A stretch of 64,000 nucleotides of DNA from Saussurea involucrata (GCA_033807775.1 CM066314.1:91800929-91864928), one strand, 5' to 3'. Positions 20,728-31,901 are shown, counted from the first letter of the stretch. Numbers and translations: made by a program. The notes: generated from the letters alone by a model not told the origin.

Positions 20728-23700
20728 TCAGATTTTGGCATCTTTGAAATCGTTGTAGCTTCTGTTGCCTCTTCCGATTCTTCTGATCTCTTTGTAGAAA
20801 CTGATGCATAGTTCTTTTAGGCGGATTGTGGCATCAATCTCTCTGATGAAAGTATCTGCAGCATCTCTATCCATTTTCTCTGTACCTCTGTATTTCACAA
20901 GGCTTGCTCTGAACTTGCTCTGACAGTCCATGCACACAAACAGTTTGACTTCGCCTTGTGGGTTTTGAAATACTAACCCGAATCTTGGTTCTGTAATGAT
21001 AGAGTTGGGGACGGCGTCGGGTGGGCAGCGATCTTCTGGTGGTCGTAAATTTAGATGTTTGAGACCAAGATCCTTTCCCAGTTGAAAATCTATCATACTG
21101 TAGATCAGAAGCTTTTCCCTCATTGCTTTTCTTAACACTTGATAGGCTCTGGTGTTTGCCTCTGTGTTGTAGTTGTCCTTTGTCCATTGCAGAAGGTCAG
21201 GTAGATCATAAGGATTGATATTTCTTAGGTCAGCATCAGCGAAGGTGGTTTCTGAATTGTGTTCTCTTCTGACTTTGTAAAGATTGTACCTGACCCTTGG
21301 ATAGGTTCTTGTAAAGGAGAACCTGCAGAAGAATACCCTTTTGATCTTGTGGATTGAGAAGACATCTGCTTTGGTTCTTGGCTTTGTCCTTGTGAAGATG
21401 TTCTCAAATTCTTCTCTGATCCTTGAATCTGTCACATGATCTGTTGGATGATTGGTCTGAAAGGTTTGTTTATAGAGGTATTTGTATACCACTTCTTCCA
21501 TCTCTTCATGTGTTGGACTAGGTTGTGGTATTTGTCTTCTGAGACTCTCCATCTTTTGAACAACTTCTGCAGCTCTGCCAGTTAGAGGAATCTCTGTCAG
21601 AGGCTTTAATCCATATGCCCAGTCCTCTTCTTCAGGCTTTGGAGTTTGAAAGGCATCAAAAGCGCTTTTCATCAATTTTTCTGTAGGCTTGGGCAATGAT
21701 TTCTTTTTCTTGGGCTCTTCTGTCAGTATTGCTTTGCCCTTGTCTTTGGCTTTTGGAGGTGCATAACCTGTTTCTTCTGTAGGTTTGGAGGTTGGTGCTT
21801 CTGTTGGCTTGATGGTTGCCTCTGTAGGTTTTGACACTTGTGTTTTAGAGGACTTTTGTGGCGATGGTTCTGTTGGCTTGAGTTGCTCTGTAACCTCTGT
21901 TGGAGGTTCTTTGGTGACCTCTTCTGTGAGCTCTGTTTCTGTTGATGAAGATTGGACATCGAATCTTCTTGCCATTTTGAAAGCTAATGTGAACCTGTGC
22001 CTTTCTTCTTCTCTCTGCGCCATTCGTTCAGTCATTTTACTGTGCATCTTTCTCAGAATATCATAAGCAGAGGTCGTTGCTCTTTTTGGTTTGGTGGCAA
22101 TCGACTTTCTTCTTGGTATAGTTTGTGGTTTTTCTGTTGATTTTGTTGAAGGATTTTCTTCCAAAATGATTACCACAGGGGTGGTTGTTGCCTCTGTGGT
22201 TTGCTGATCGGCTTCTGAAATATTGGTTTCTTCAGGAGTTGATTCCACAGAGATGGGTGTTGTCTCTGTGGTCTGTTGATTTTGTTGTTGATCTTGGGGT
22301 TGTTCTGGAGGGGCTTGACTGATTGGTTCTGCAGCGATTGGTGGAGCTTGTAATCCTCTGGTCGTAGCTTTCTCCCTTATATTCTCCCCCTCAGGATTAT
22401 CTGATGGACCAGGATGGTCATCATCAGAATTATCCTGACTTTTATCAGAAGTACCCTCTGCTCTGCAGGAAGCTTTGGGTTTCTTTGATAGTTCTGCTCC
22501 TGCGGCCATCAACTTCGCACATACATCATCACAGAGGCCGAATAGAGTTGCAAGCTCTGCTTCTGTGTTGAAGCGCATTTTGCCGACACTCTTTCTGAAA
22601 TCTTTGACGTAATTGGCATTTGCAGTTGTGAAGGAGACAATGACTTCTGTGACATGGTTTATGACATTTTGGCCGATCTCTGTTAGATGTGCTCTGGTCA
22701 TGTAGTCTTTTGGCTGCATTATTGTAGTGTTGTGCATTGCCTCTTCTTGAACGTTTTGCAGAGCCTTCTGTAGTTCTGCAGGTGTGATGCTCTGTGATTT
22801 GTTGGATTGCTTGTTCATTTGTTCAAGGAAATGTTTGACTGATTCCTTGAACGCAGAAGTTGCAGCTATTCCAAAATCTTTAGCAGCAGAAGTGGTTGTA
22901 GTTGTGGCAGTTGTTTGAGCAGAAGACTTCATCTATGTGATTGCTGTTTTCACCTCTGTGGACAGATTGTCCATTTTGGTGTTCAGATTCAGCAAGGCCG
23001 TTGATGTTTTCTCTGAAAAAGATGTGAAAGAGCTTTGCAACTCTTTCATGGTTTGGTTCACAGAGGTGACAAGGGTTTGGAACTCATCCTTTGATACTTG
23101 TGTCCCTGGTGTAACCTCTGGAGGAACACATTCGTCTCCAGAGTGAGTCCCTGCTCCTGGGACACCTTCGTTCACCCTTGTTCGTATGTTGGGGGTGGAA
23201 GGATTTCCATCTGATCTTTGAGCAGAAGCATCTAGTGCTTCAGACTCTACAAATGTTCTGTGAATGACATTGTCTAGATCCACTTCAGAGGTGGGTACTA
23301 TATTATCCTTCTGTTGACTCGGAGACTTGTCTAGAGTCTCTTCGTCGTTGTGCTCACTACTTCTCTCTGAAAGAAGGGTTGGCCCTATTTCGTGCGTGGC
23401 AGAGGAAACGAATTCCTCTGTAGGGTGTTCTAGTGTGATCTGGGGCGATTGATCACGAACTATAGGTGAGTCTATTTGAGGAGACTGCCTAGGAATGGAT
23501 TCCCCGGTTTCTGTGGGCGCATAAGTCGAAAGAGTGACTTCTGGCTGGATGGGTTGGGTTTGGATCGAGCTGTGCTGCTCTTTTTCAATAACTCCTTCTG
23601 CAGCTAGATCTGCGGAGTTAGATGTGTGGGTTGCACTGGGAGTTGGTTTTCGTTGTGTGCCTCTATTAATCCAGGCATCTTTTCTTGTTTCCTCCTCTGT

Positions 23701-24640
23701 TAAGCATCCAAGCACTACATCATTTTCTATCATTTCAGCTTCTGTAGCTATCCGATGGCTTGGTGCTTCTTCCGTAGCTTCTGTTGAAGTTCCTTGCTCT
23801 TTGCCTAAGAAGTCATACATTTGATGAGAGCCGTATAATCTCATGACATGTGGATGATAGAGACCTTTTCGTATCCAGACAACTTCTTCTTCATCTGAAT
23901 CTACCTCTGAGACCTCTACTCTTGTCTCCCATGTTTTAAATTCCTCTTCTTGTACAACTTCTGCCTCTTTTCCTTTCCCTAAAGCCTCTGTTATTTCATC
24001 TATATTCCACTCAGCTTCTATTTGTTCTATTTCTTCTGAAGCTGGGCTTGGACTCCTTCTGTGGACGTCCAATCCTTGTTGAATGAAGGGGTTTTGTAGA
24101 ATAACAGGCGTCTCGGCTGATTGATCTCTGGGTGTTTGATCATCTTCTTGCAGATGTGTGTCAATGCCAGAAATAGAGAAGTATTGTTCTTCTGGGGAGT
24201 GGTGGTCGAGAGGTTGTGCCGTCCACCCTGCTGTATTTAAAGTGTTGGCAATGTCAGGGTTCTGTAGGAAATCGTTTAAGTTTCCTTGGTGAGCAAATCG
24301 ATCTGGGGATTGATGGGGCGATTGATATCCCTCTTCTGTCATTTCTACTTCTGCATCTTCTTCTTCTGCAGTTCTTTCTTCTGCGATTGCTTCATCTTCT
24401 ATGATAACCAATTTCTCAAGTGATTTACCATGCTTCTTTTTGGTTTTCCTCTTCTTAGGTTTTGGTGCCCCTTCCTCTATGGTTTTCGATTTTCTTTTCT
24501 TCTTTAGTTTTGGAGAGGAGGGAGGAGCAGAGGAGCCAATTTCTGTGGCATGAGGAGATGAAAGTTGATCTTCTACAGCGCTTGTAGAGGTGCCTTCTGC
24601 AGTTTTCCTCCTTTTTGATTTTGGAATAGAGGCAGAAGAT
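20728..24640 (-). pseudogene. Element F extra ORF, almost intact (about 1,300 codons, one nonsense codon)
   Basis: One frame runs from about 24640 to 20728. It is broken only by a TAG at 22933-22935, where B has GAG. From the N-terminal side: basic tails (KKLKKKRKSKTIE region), an acidic Ser/Thr/Glu segment with conserved LYHPHVMRLYGSHQMYDFL (about 23830-23890), then a helical part with KDEFQTLVTSVNQTMKELQSSF and LCDDVCAKLMAAGAEL. A PTE-repeat Pro/Thr/Lys-rich stretch follows, and a C-terminal domain of about 240 residues with MEEVVYKYLYKQTF, ADADLRNINPYDLPDLLQW, MREKLLIYS and RFGLVFQNPQGEVKLF. The first part of the gene is replaced by element G. I see no convincing membrane segment or signal peptide. 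The C-terminal domain is conserved in the diverged element J, which suggests selection on the protein. Function unknown. Confidence 0.82.
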
Positions 24641-24905
24641 TCGAATTGAGAAGTTGTGGATTCATCTGAGTTGGTTTAATTTTCCAAGTAAAGAATTCGA
24701 ACCAAGTTATGTCCGAATTGAGTAAATTCGAACCAAGTTAAGTCCGAATTGGGTGAATTCGAATCCTTCTTCATCCGAATTCGAATCCTTCAGCATCCGA
24801 ATTCATACAATTCGAACCCTTCAGCATCCGAATTCATTGAATTCGAACCCTTATTCATTCGAATTCATTGATTTCGAATCCTTATACATCCGAATTCTTG
24901 TGAAA
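24641..24905 (+). repeat. GAATTCGAA-rich degenerate tandem array in element G
   Basis: Units of about 27-31 bp built on GAATTCGAA with spacers such as CCAAGTTA, CCCTTCAGCATCC and CCTTCTTCATCC recur at least eight times. GAATTC and TTCGAA are both perfect palindromes, so the array is a chain of overlapping palindromes. It lies just upstream of the coiled-coil ORF leader. Confidence 0.8.
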
Positions 24906-25044
24906 TAAAAAAAAAAAATTATTCCGAAATTTTTTCTATAGTGTATTTCATACACTTTAAGAGCTTTTCAAGAAAAATTTCTATATAAAATTTTTTCTGC
25001 TTGATCTTCTGAACGATCAATCTTCTAGCATTCTTCAAGACAAA

Positions 25045-26460
25045 ATGTATCATATAGAGAAAGAGAGAAAATGGAATCTTCTTGAAGCTAAGGATGATAT
25101 CAAGCGCCTTGAGTGTTTGGTTTCTAAATACATGAGATATTCTGATGAGGAGGGAATGAAAAACATAAATCTCAAGTCTGAAAAAGCTTCATTAGAAGAC
25201 AAAGTCTCTTCTCTTGAATCCGAGCTGAAATATTTGATTCGCAAGATTATAGTTCTTGAAGAGAAGAACAAGACACTTGATATCTCAACTCATCAAGAAA
25301 ATATGAAAGAGCTTCAAGGGAGTAAAAAGGCATTGGAAGAAGAAAATGCTGATCTGAAGAGACAAATTTTAGACATTTCTTCTTCAAATGAAAAGTCTAT
25401 TTTAAAAGAACAAAATGCTATACTTACTAAAAGAATTACTGATCTTGAAGTATATATTGCAGGTCTTGAAACAAAGAAAGACAAAGACAACTCAAGTCTG
25501 CACGATCAAATCGAGAAACTTCAAGAGAAAGTTACAACTCTTCAAAAAGAAAATGCTGATATAAAGAGCATTGAAGACAAGAGAGAGAAGATTCTTAAAG
25601 AAAAGGAAGTAATTGAACGTAATTGTATAAAACTTTCAAAACAAGTTTCGGACTTTGAGAAAGTTTTATTTCTTGAAAAGGAGAAGTTGGAGAAGGAAAG
25701 GGTCGAGTATGAAAAAGAAAAGAAAAGCTTTGAAGCAAAGAATGCGAAACTGTCAAAGAAAATTTATGATCTTCATAAGGACTTAGAAAAGGAAAGACAA
25801 GAGCTAGATAAAGAAAGTTAAGAGCTAGAAAAGATGAAGAAAGCTGACTTTCAGGCTAGGTGCGTTAAAGACGAATTTTCTAAAGAAAGGAAGATATTTC
25901 GGCAGGAAATTCATAAATTGACAATGAATTTGGCTGCATTATCGACTGACATCATGAATGAGAAGAGTGTCAAGTCTAATATTCAGAAGAAGCTTGATTT
26001 GGTGACCAAGGAACGGAATGACTTATCTTACAAAGTGAAGTCATTTAACAAATCCAAATGCTACTCAGAATGTCTGATTCGTCCTTCTAATCTATTCTAT
26101 GATCACTCGGTGGATAATTCTTCCAAGTATCAATATGCTGATCTTCCTTCATATAAGAAAGTTAACATGCAATGGAGAGTAAAAGGTACGTCAACTGAAA
26201 AAGGTGAGCCAAAATCCTCTGTTCCCAACAAGAACACTAATCTGAAAGCTAAATCTTTTGCTAATCCTGATTCATTCTATTCCGCAAATCATTTAATCAG
26301 GTTAGCACAAAAGAATTTTTGTTGTTCTTATTGTGGTACTAATGATTTTATTAAAAATGAGAGTGTTCAATATTGGTATGGTACTTATCATTTTCCTTCC
26401 TATAGAGCTCCGCTTAACAAGCCAGGACCCAAGACATGTTGGGTACCAAAATCTACTTAA
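25045..26460 (+). pseudogene. Element G coiled-coil gag-spacer ORF (one in-frame stop)
   Basis: The frame starts at ATG 25045 and runs to TAA at 26458-26460. One in-frame TAA at 25819-25821 divides it into 258 and about 212 residues. The first two thirds is a long predicted coiled coil with heptad-like Lys/Glu/Leu repeats (KEKEVIERNCIKLSKQV, FEKVLFLEKEKLEKERVEYE). The C-terminus has RPSNLFYDHSVDN, MQWRVKGTSTEKGEP, FYSANHLIRLAQKNFCCSYC and a final PGPKTCWVPKST. There is no capsid domain and no classical CCHC knuckle. It matches the ORFs of K (60394-61584) and, in general style, H. It is probably derived from the C-terminal gag of an autonomous Sirevirus and may co-assemble with a helper gag (inference). 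Confidence 0.75.
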
Positions 26461-26543
26461 TCTGTTTTTGCAGATTTAGAAGCAAAGCGTTGAACTCTCG
26501 GAAGAAGATTACTTGTACCATTAAGGGGGAGTAAAGAGAAAAA

Positions 26544-26760
26544 TGGCTTTTGAACATATCAGTTCAAAACCCGTGCTTCAACGACAATGGTTTCTAAACA
26601 TATCAGTTTAGGACCCGCACTTAAAAGTGACTTTGGTTTCTGAATACATCAATTCAGGACCCGTGCTTCAATGTTTTTGGCTTCTGAATAATTCAGTTCA
26701 GGACCCGTACTTCAAAGACTAAGACTTCTAAACAAATCAGTTTAGAACTCACACTTGTCA
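26544..26760 (+). repeat. Degenerate minisatellite, about 55 bp unit, four to five copies
   Basis: Units share the pattern ggcttctgaa.atatcagttcaggacccg.acttcaa, starting near 26544, 26589, 26631, 26679 and 26727. Successive copies alternate between TTCTGAA and TTCTAAA forms. Confidence 0.75.
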
Positions 26761-27203
26761 AGTAATATCCTTAAATGTTATATCTTTTTACTTCAAGGAA
26801 CAAGTGATGACAGGGAACATTGGATTATATTTGTTTCTACTGCTTTGAAAACTTGAATCTTTACAAATTTAATTCAATGAGATAAAATTTTCAATTTTCA
26901 TTCAATGAATTAAATGTGTGCTAAAAGATGATTTTACAAGTATTTTTGTATTATCTGAGTTAGATTTGTTTCAACTATTCACCTCTGAAATAAATCGAAA
27001 GGTCAGCAAAACATGAATGAAATTATGCTGAATGCTCAAAGTTATGTGAATCTGGACTTATATAGAATATAATGCTCAAAATAACTATTTATCAGAATGA
27101 TGGATGGAAACGAAAATATGGGGGAAGCACTATGTTTTAGAACCAAGTAATTGAGATATCATTCATATTTTGTGATGGAAATCTGAACTTATATAGAATA
27201 TCA

Positions 27204-27508
27204 TTTAGTTTGAAAGTTTGTACCTGTGGCCTTTCTGGTTTGGGAGAGTAAGTTCTAAGGGGTGCTCGACACCTAGTCCCTAAGATCAACTGGTCTGGGA
27301 TCGGCTGACCCAAATCCTGCAATAGAACCAGATAGAAAGCCATGTTTTACTGGTACAAATGGGTTTAAGATATATCGATGTGGCCTTTCTGGTTTGGGAA
27401 ATTAAGTTCTAAGGGGTGCTCGTCACCTAGCACTTAAGGTCAACTGGTCTGGGATCTGCTAACCCAAATCCTGCTATAGAACCAGATAGAAAGTCATGTT
27501 TAACGGTG
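27204..27508 (+). repeat. Direct duplication, about 155 bp unit, two copies
   Basis: The phrase GTGGCCTTTCTGGTTTGGGA begins both copies (about 27231 and 27382). Both continue through aaggggtgctcg, caactggtctgggat, aacccaaatcctgc and agaaccagatagaaag, with roughly 10 percent divergence by eye. Confidence 0.85.
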
Positions 27509-27533
27509 TATCTTACTCTTACTAAACTTTTTG

Positions 27534-27636
27534 ATCAAAAGATGCCAATGAGCACAAAATCAAAAGATGCCAATGTGCACAAATCAAAAGATGCCAATGA
27601 GCACAAAAGAAAAGATGCCAATGACCACACATCTCT
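27534..27636 (+). repeat. Minisatellite, about 25 bp unit, four copies
   Basis: The unit aaaagatgccaatgagcac recurs at about 27537, 27562, 27586 and 27611, with small spacer differences. Copies are nearly identical, so the expansion is recent relative to the rest of G. Confidence 0.88.
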
Positions 27637-28750
27637 TGAAACTTTGGAAAATACAAAGTCGCGATAAACCCGTAAATTTGTGAAAATTCTGATTTTGGAC
27701 AAATAGTGTGAGTAGAGCAAAATATTCTTATATGTTTTAGAATTGCATATTCTTGAAGCTAATCATATTTCCCATGCTAGCACACCAAATAGATTTAATA
27801 AAGGGGTTGAAACTGAACATTTTTTAACTTGATATACAATGATGACTTGTTCTTGAATCCAAACACATGCATTTGATTTCATTTGATTGAAAAATCTGTT
27901 AAATTTTATTAAGTTGAATTTCTTTTGTAAAGTTTTCAAATGATCAAATGTTTGTAGTTATAAAATAAAATTCAATGAATGTTATTTTCCTTGTGTAAAT
28001 TTGTTTTAAAATTTGTGCTACAATTTCAAATACTGTACGTTATTGAAATATATGCATACTTTCAGGGGGAGAAAATAAATTGCTCCAGAATTCTTATTTT
28101 GAGGGGGAGCAAGGTTATTCTGTAAGGAGGAGATTGTTAGCAATACTCAAAGACACGACTGAAATTGAAAATGGTTTTCGATGATTATGATGCTCACCAT
28201 CATCGAAAAAGGGGGAGAAAAGTTTAATTTCAATTTCATGTCAAAGTGCTTTCAAATCAAAGATATTTCAAGTCCAAGATTCGTGAACAAAGATTGAAGA
28301 TTAGGGGGAGAAGGATCATGTGAAGTCCAAATGTTGCTGAATTTGGTTATCTTAGTTCTGAGTGGTTCTCGGAATGCGCTTACACCTAAAAGTTCAACAA
28401 TGTGGATGGTTTCACATATTTCTGATCCAAACTCTAATCGTTTCTGATTCATCTTGTTCCGAATTGATGGTTTTATACAAAGATCGGAATTTCATGTTCA
28501 AGACTTGAAGACAATCTGTTGAAGATTTTATTGAAGAAGATTGACTTTTCAAAGAAAAAGACAATGACTTTTCATGTTTGTCTGAAGATTCTTCAAAGCT
28601 GAGTTCTTAAAGAGTGTCAAAGCATATAGTTCGCCGTGAACTAGTGGAGATAAAGCTATTTGAAGATGGTTTGATAGAGTGTCTGTTTGAGAAGATTGAC
28701 TTTACAAAGAGCTGAAGACTGCAGTCATATTTTTTTAAATCTTGAATCCA

Positions 28751-28761
28751 AAGGGGGAGAT
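28751..28761 (+). promoter_or_regulatory. Polypurine tract of element G
   Basis: AAGGGGGAGAT directly precedes TGTTAGAGC, the start of the 3' LTR. It fixes the orientation of G as plus. Confidence 0.88.
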
Positions 28762-29016
28762 TGTTAGAGCATTGTTGTATTCAAGATTTACTGTAAAGTC
28801 AATGTACTGTATTTGTTAGCTGTGCCTTTATACCTTGTATGTTATGGGTATAAATAGGCATGTCTAGTTCTTAGTTAGAAGTGAATCTAGATCCCTTGAG
28901 AAACAACTTGTAGCATTAGTCATTTCTACTTTGAAGATCAATATATGGATGACTTGTGTACTCTAGATTTTCTCTCTACATCATTCTTGATTTCTTGCTA
29001 GATTTGGGATTTCACA
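28762..29016 (+). repeat. 3' LTR of element G (about 255 bp)
   Basis: It begins TGTTAGAGC and ends TTTCACA, where F-derived sequence starts. A TATAAATAGG box at 28849-28858 sits at the expected U3-R position. Length and layout match the solo LTR at 2852-3115. No second copy is present in the window to confirm the 3' edge. Confidence 0.72.
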
Positions 29017-29392
29017 AAAACTGTTTTCAAAAACCTTTTGTGCGAGAGACATACCTTTTGGTTCTTCTTTTCTCGGCAGTGATGTCTGACTTCTGTCGAT
29101 ATAGATTCATCGACATTCTTCTTTGGCTTTCCCTTGAAAGTTTTACCTCTTTAGATTATTTCAGGGTCCCTTTTTGCTCCCCCTTGATCTAATCACCTCT
29201 GTAGATCAAGTAATTTCCTTTTGCTCCCCCTTGACCTATGCTTTCCAGAGGTTCTGTAGGGGTCGTCAGAGGTTTTGAGTAGACCCATAGAAGCTCTGAG
29301 ATTTCAAAGCAATAAGTAAAGCAAAATAGAAATATATACATATTTACAGAAGATAAGCTATACTTACAGAGGATTTTCACGTCATATTGATC
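29017..29392 (-). other. Element F untranslated region after RNase H
   Basis: Aligns with B 15387-15840: the same GAGAGACATAC, CTCGGCAGTGATGTCTGACTT and CCCCCTTGA blocks (GGGGGAG tracts on the minus strand at 29180-29240). No gene seen. It ends at the natural pol stop near 29390. Confidence 0.75.
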
Positions 29393-30336
29393 ATTCCTAA
29401 CTTACCTACCAAGAAATTGAATCTTTTCTCGTCTAAAGCTTTGGTGAATAAGTCCGCGAGTTGGTATACTGTGGGCACGAAATGCATCTCGATTGTACCG
29501 TATTCAACATGATGTTTCAAGAAATGGTATCTTATATCGATATGCTTGGTTTTTTAGTGTTGCACAGGATTGGCAGAGATAGCAATGGCACTTTTGGAAT
29601 CACAGAAGATGGGTATTTTGAATAGGATGTGGCCGTAGTCTTTTAGCTGAGTCTTCATCCATAGAACCTGAAAACAACAGCTTGCAGCAGCAACGTATTC
29701 AGCTTCTACAGTGGATGTTGAGACACAATTTTGCTTCTTGGAGGTCCAACTGACTAGTTTACCACCTAGGAATTGACAACTCCCAGAGGTACTCTTTCTG
29801 TCGAGCATGCATCCTCCATAGTCTGAATCTGTATAAGCTTTAAGACTAAAACCAGAATTCTGTGGATACCAGAGACCGAGATTTTTGGTCCCCTTTAGAT
29901 ATCTAAAGATTCTTTTCCCAGCATCATAGTGTGATTTCTTAGTATTAGCTTGATAACGTGCACAAAGACATGTGGCATGCATAATGTCAGGTCTGCTAGC
30001 AGTTAAGTATAACAGAGATCCAATCATGCCTCTATAGAGAGTGCATTCTACAGAGATGCCATCTGGATCTAAGGATAACTTATTTCCAGTGGCCATTGGA
30101 GTTTTCATTGCAGAGGTATCAGAGAGGCTATACTTGAAAATAATGTCAGAGACATATTTGGCCTGATTTATAAAAATTCCTTCTGATGTTTGTTTGACTT
30201 GGAGTCCGAGGAGGAATGTTAATTCTCCCATCATACTCATTTCAAACTCACTCTGCATGAGTTTTTCAAAACATTTGCACTCTTCTGTATTAGAAGACCG
30301 AAAAATTATGTCGTCCACATAGATTTGTACAAGCAT
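29393..30336 (-). pseudogene. Element F RNase H and reverse transcriptase C-terminal half
   Basis: The frame contains YVDD at 30310-30321, FLLGLQVKQTSEGIF, the GSLLYLTASRPDIMHAT block, then RNase H with AYTDSDYGGCMLDRKSTSG, SWTSKKQNCVSTSTVEAEY and IFCDSKSAIAIS. A TAA at about 29551 (TCA in B) truncates the RNase H before the KTKHIDIRYHFLK block, which follows in frame to 29393. A stop or break near 30345 separates this from the upstream half. Confidence 0.85.
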
Positions 30337-30986
30337 TATTTCACTGTTTTTACGTTTATAGAATAAGGTAGTATCTGTTGTACCTCTGTCATAGCTATTT
30401 ACTAGAAGGAAGGTAGAAAGTCGTTCGTACCATGCTCTTGGAGCCTGTTTCAGTCCGTACAGAGCCTTTTCAAGGTAGTATACATGCCTTGAGAACTTTG
30501 AGCTTTCAAACCCTGGTGGCTGATTTCGTAAACCTCTTCTTGGATTTCACCGTTGAGAAAAGCTGATTTTACGACCATCTGATAGACTTTAAAACCTCTG
30601 TGAGCTGCGAAGGCTAAGAATATTCTTATTGCTTCGAGCCGTGCAACAGGAGCAAAAGTTTCATCGTAATCTATGCCTTCTTCTTGTCTATAACCCTTGG
30701 CCACCAATCGTGCTTTGTTTCTGATGACCACTCCATCTTCATCCTTCTTATTTCTTTAGACCCACTTAGTCCCAATGGCCTGTTTCCCTCGTGGCAGAGG
30801 TACTAAGGTCCATACTCTGTTACGCTCAAACTGCAGAAGTTCTTCTTGCATGGCGTCTACCCAGTTTGGGTCGTCTAGGGCTTCATAAATCTTCTTTGGT
30901 TCTATCACACTAATAAAATTTGTAAAGAAACAAAAATTAGCAGTGGCAGACCTGGTTTTTACTGAGTCAGAAGGTTCTCCGATTAT
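30337..30986 (-). pseudogene. Element F reverse transcriptase N-terminal half and linker
   Basis: The frame 30731 to 30450 encodes KARLVAKGYRQEEGIDYDET and VKSAFLNGEIQEEVY. It then shifts frame (a one-base loss near 30524), so NQPPGFE is not read. The catalytic-loop aspartate codon of the DVKSAF motif is changed (VVKSAF, near 30573). A stop near 30758 interrupts the TKWVYRN motif. The linker with the PRGKQA region lies at 30770-30980. Confidence 0.82.
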
Positions 30987-31901
30987 TTAGCTTGGAGGAT
31001 GACTTTTTGTCCACTGAGTGGTGCGTGGAAGATGGTCATCAATGTCATCGAACCTTTCTTCAGAAGCTTCTTGTGGATCTTCTTCTTGTGTAGCCTCTGT
31101 CGTTCTTCTTGCCTTGGTAGTTGATTCTACCATTTGTGGAATGATTGGTATGAGTGGTGGTGGAGTTTGTTCCTCTGAGGACGTATAGTCTTGGTTCTCA
31201 ATTTCCTCTGTAATTGGTTCTTCTGTGGATTGTGGAGTTTGTTTTTCAGCAGCTTCTGTGGTCGTTTTTCTTGATGTTTCATCTTCTGCATTTTCCTCTC
31301 CGACATTTGCATCTGTAGTATTTATAGAAGAAGATGAAGCATTATTTGGACCAGTTAGAGTCATACCTGTAGGATTTTGTTCAACAGAGGATGGTTCTTC
31401 AGAAACTCTGATGGTTCCAACAGAAGGATCAATGTCATCGTGGAACATCTCTAAAAATATAAGATTCAAGTCTTCTTTCATTTGCGAGATCCCAGAGGTT
31501 TCTCTTTTAAGTTCGAGTTCTGAACTGATTTGCTCAGAAGTCTTTTGGAATGAATCATCAAAAGAAACATTGATACTTTCAACGATTTTGCGAGATCTTG
31601 TAAGGTATACTCTGTAGGCTTTGGAAGTGGCAGAGTATCCAATGAATTTGCGTTCGTCAGCTTTTACCTCAAACTTTCCTCTTAAATCTCTGTCGTTTAA
31701 AACAAAGCATTTACATCCAAACACATGGAAAAACTTGATGTTTGGCCGCCTTTTGTTGATCAGTTCGTAAGGAGTCTTGATGTGTCTTTTCAGAATGGTT
31801 GACCGATTCTGTGTGTAACAAGCGGTAGAAATCGCTTCTGTCCAAAAGTTCATCGGTAATCCGTATGCTGATAGCATAGTTCTTGCGGCCCCCACGAGCG
31901 T
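30987..31901 (-). pseudogene. Element F integrase C-terminal part and acidic linker
   Basis: The frame 31895 to 30987 has LPMNFWTEAISTACYTQN, the RRPNIKFFHVFGCKCFVLNDRD block, KFIGYSATSKAYRVY, and then a long Ser/Thr/Glu-rich linker ending LPRTTQWTKSHP. It is intact through the linker, longer than in A or B, and separated from the integrase core by a break near 31900. Confidence 0.85.

Larger units (their letters stand above)
26461..28750 (+). other. Element G long non-coding region with repeated polypurine tracts
   Basis: I find no gene. GGGGGAG motifs occur at 26525-26531, 28065-28071, 28103-28109, 28211-28217 and 28303-28310, plus a GGAGGAGATTGTTAG variant at 28126-28140. Multiple polypurine tracts are a known Sirevirus trait. 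The first one lies 64 bp after the ORF stop. The region also contains three repeat arrays listed separately. Confidence 0.7.
24641..29016 (+). mobile_element. Element G: pol-less Sirevirus-like element with coiled-coil ORF, 5' LTR missing
   Basis: Plus-strand order: GAATTCGAA-rich array, leader, coiled-coil gag-spacer ORF (25045-26460), a 2.3 kb non-coding tract with minisatellites and repeated GGGGGAG motifs, a terminal polypurine tract (28751-28761), and a 3' LTR (28762-29016). No protease, integrase or RT is present. The left edge at about 24641 abuts the middle of the F extra ORF, and the right edge abuts F sequence that corresponds to B 15387. So about 2.2 kb of F and the 5' LTR of G were lost together. 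Confidence 0.75.

Noticed and set aside
27534..27636. CRISPR-like array
   Set aside because: Units are adjacent without unique spacers and the context is a plant retroelement. It is a minisatellite.
28126..28140. A second LTR start in element G
   Set aside because: It resembles the polypurine-LTR junction, but no TATA box, LTR end or homology to 28762-29016 follows.
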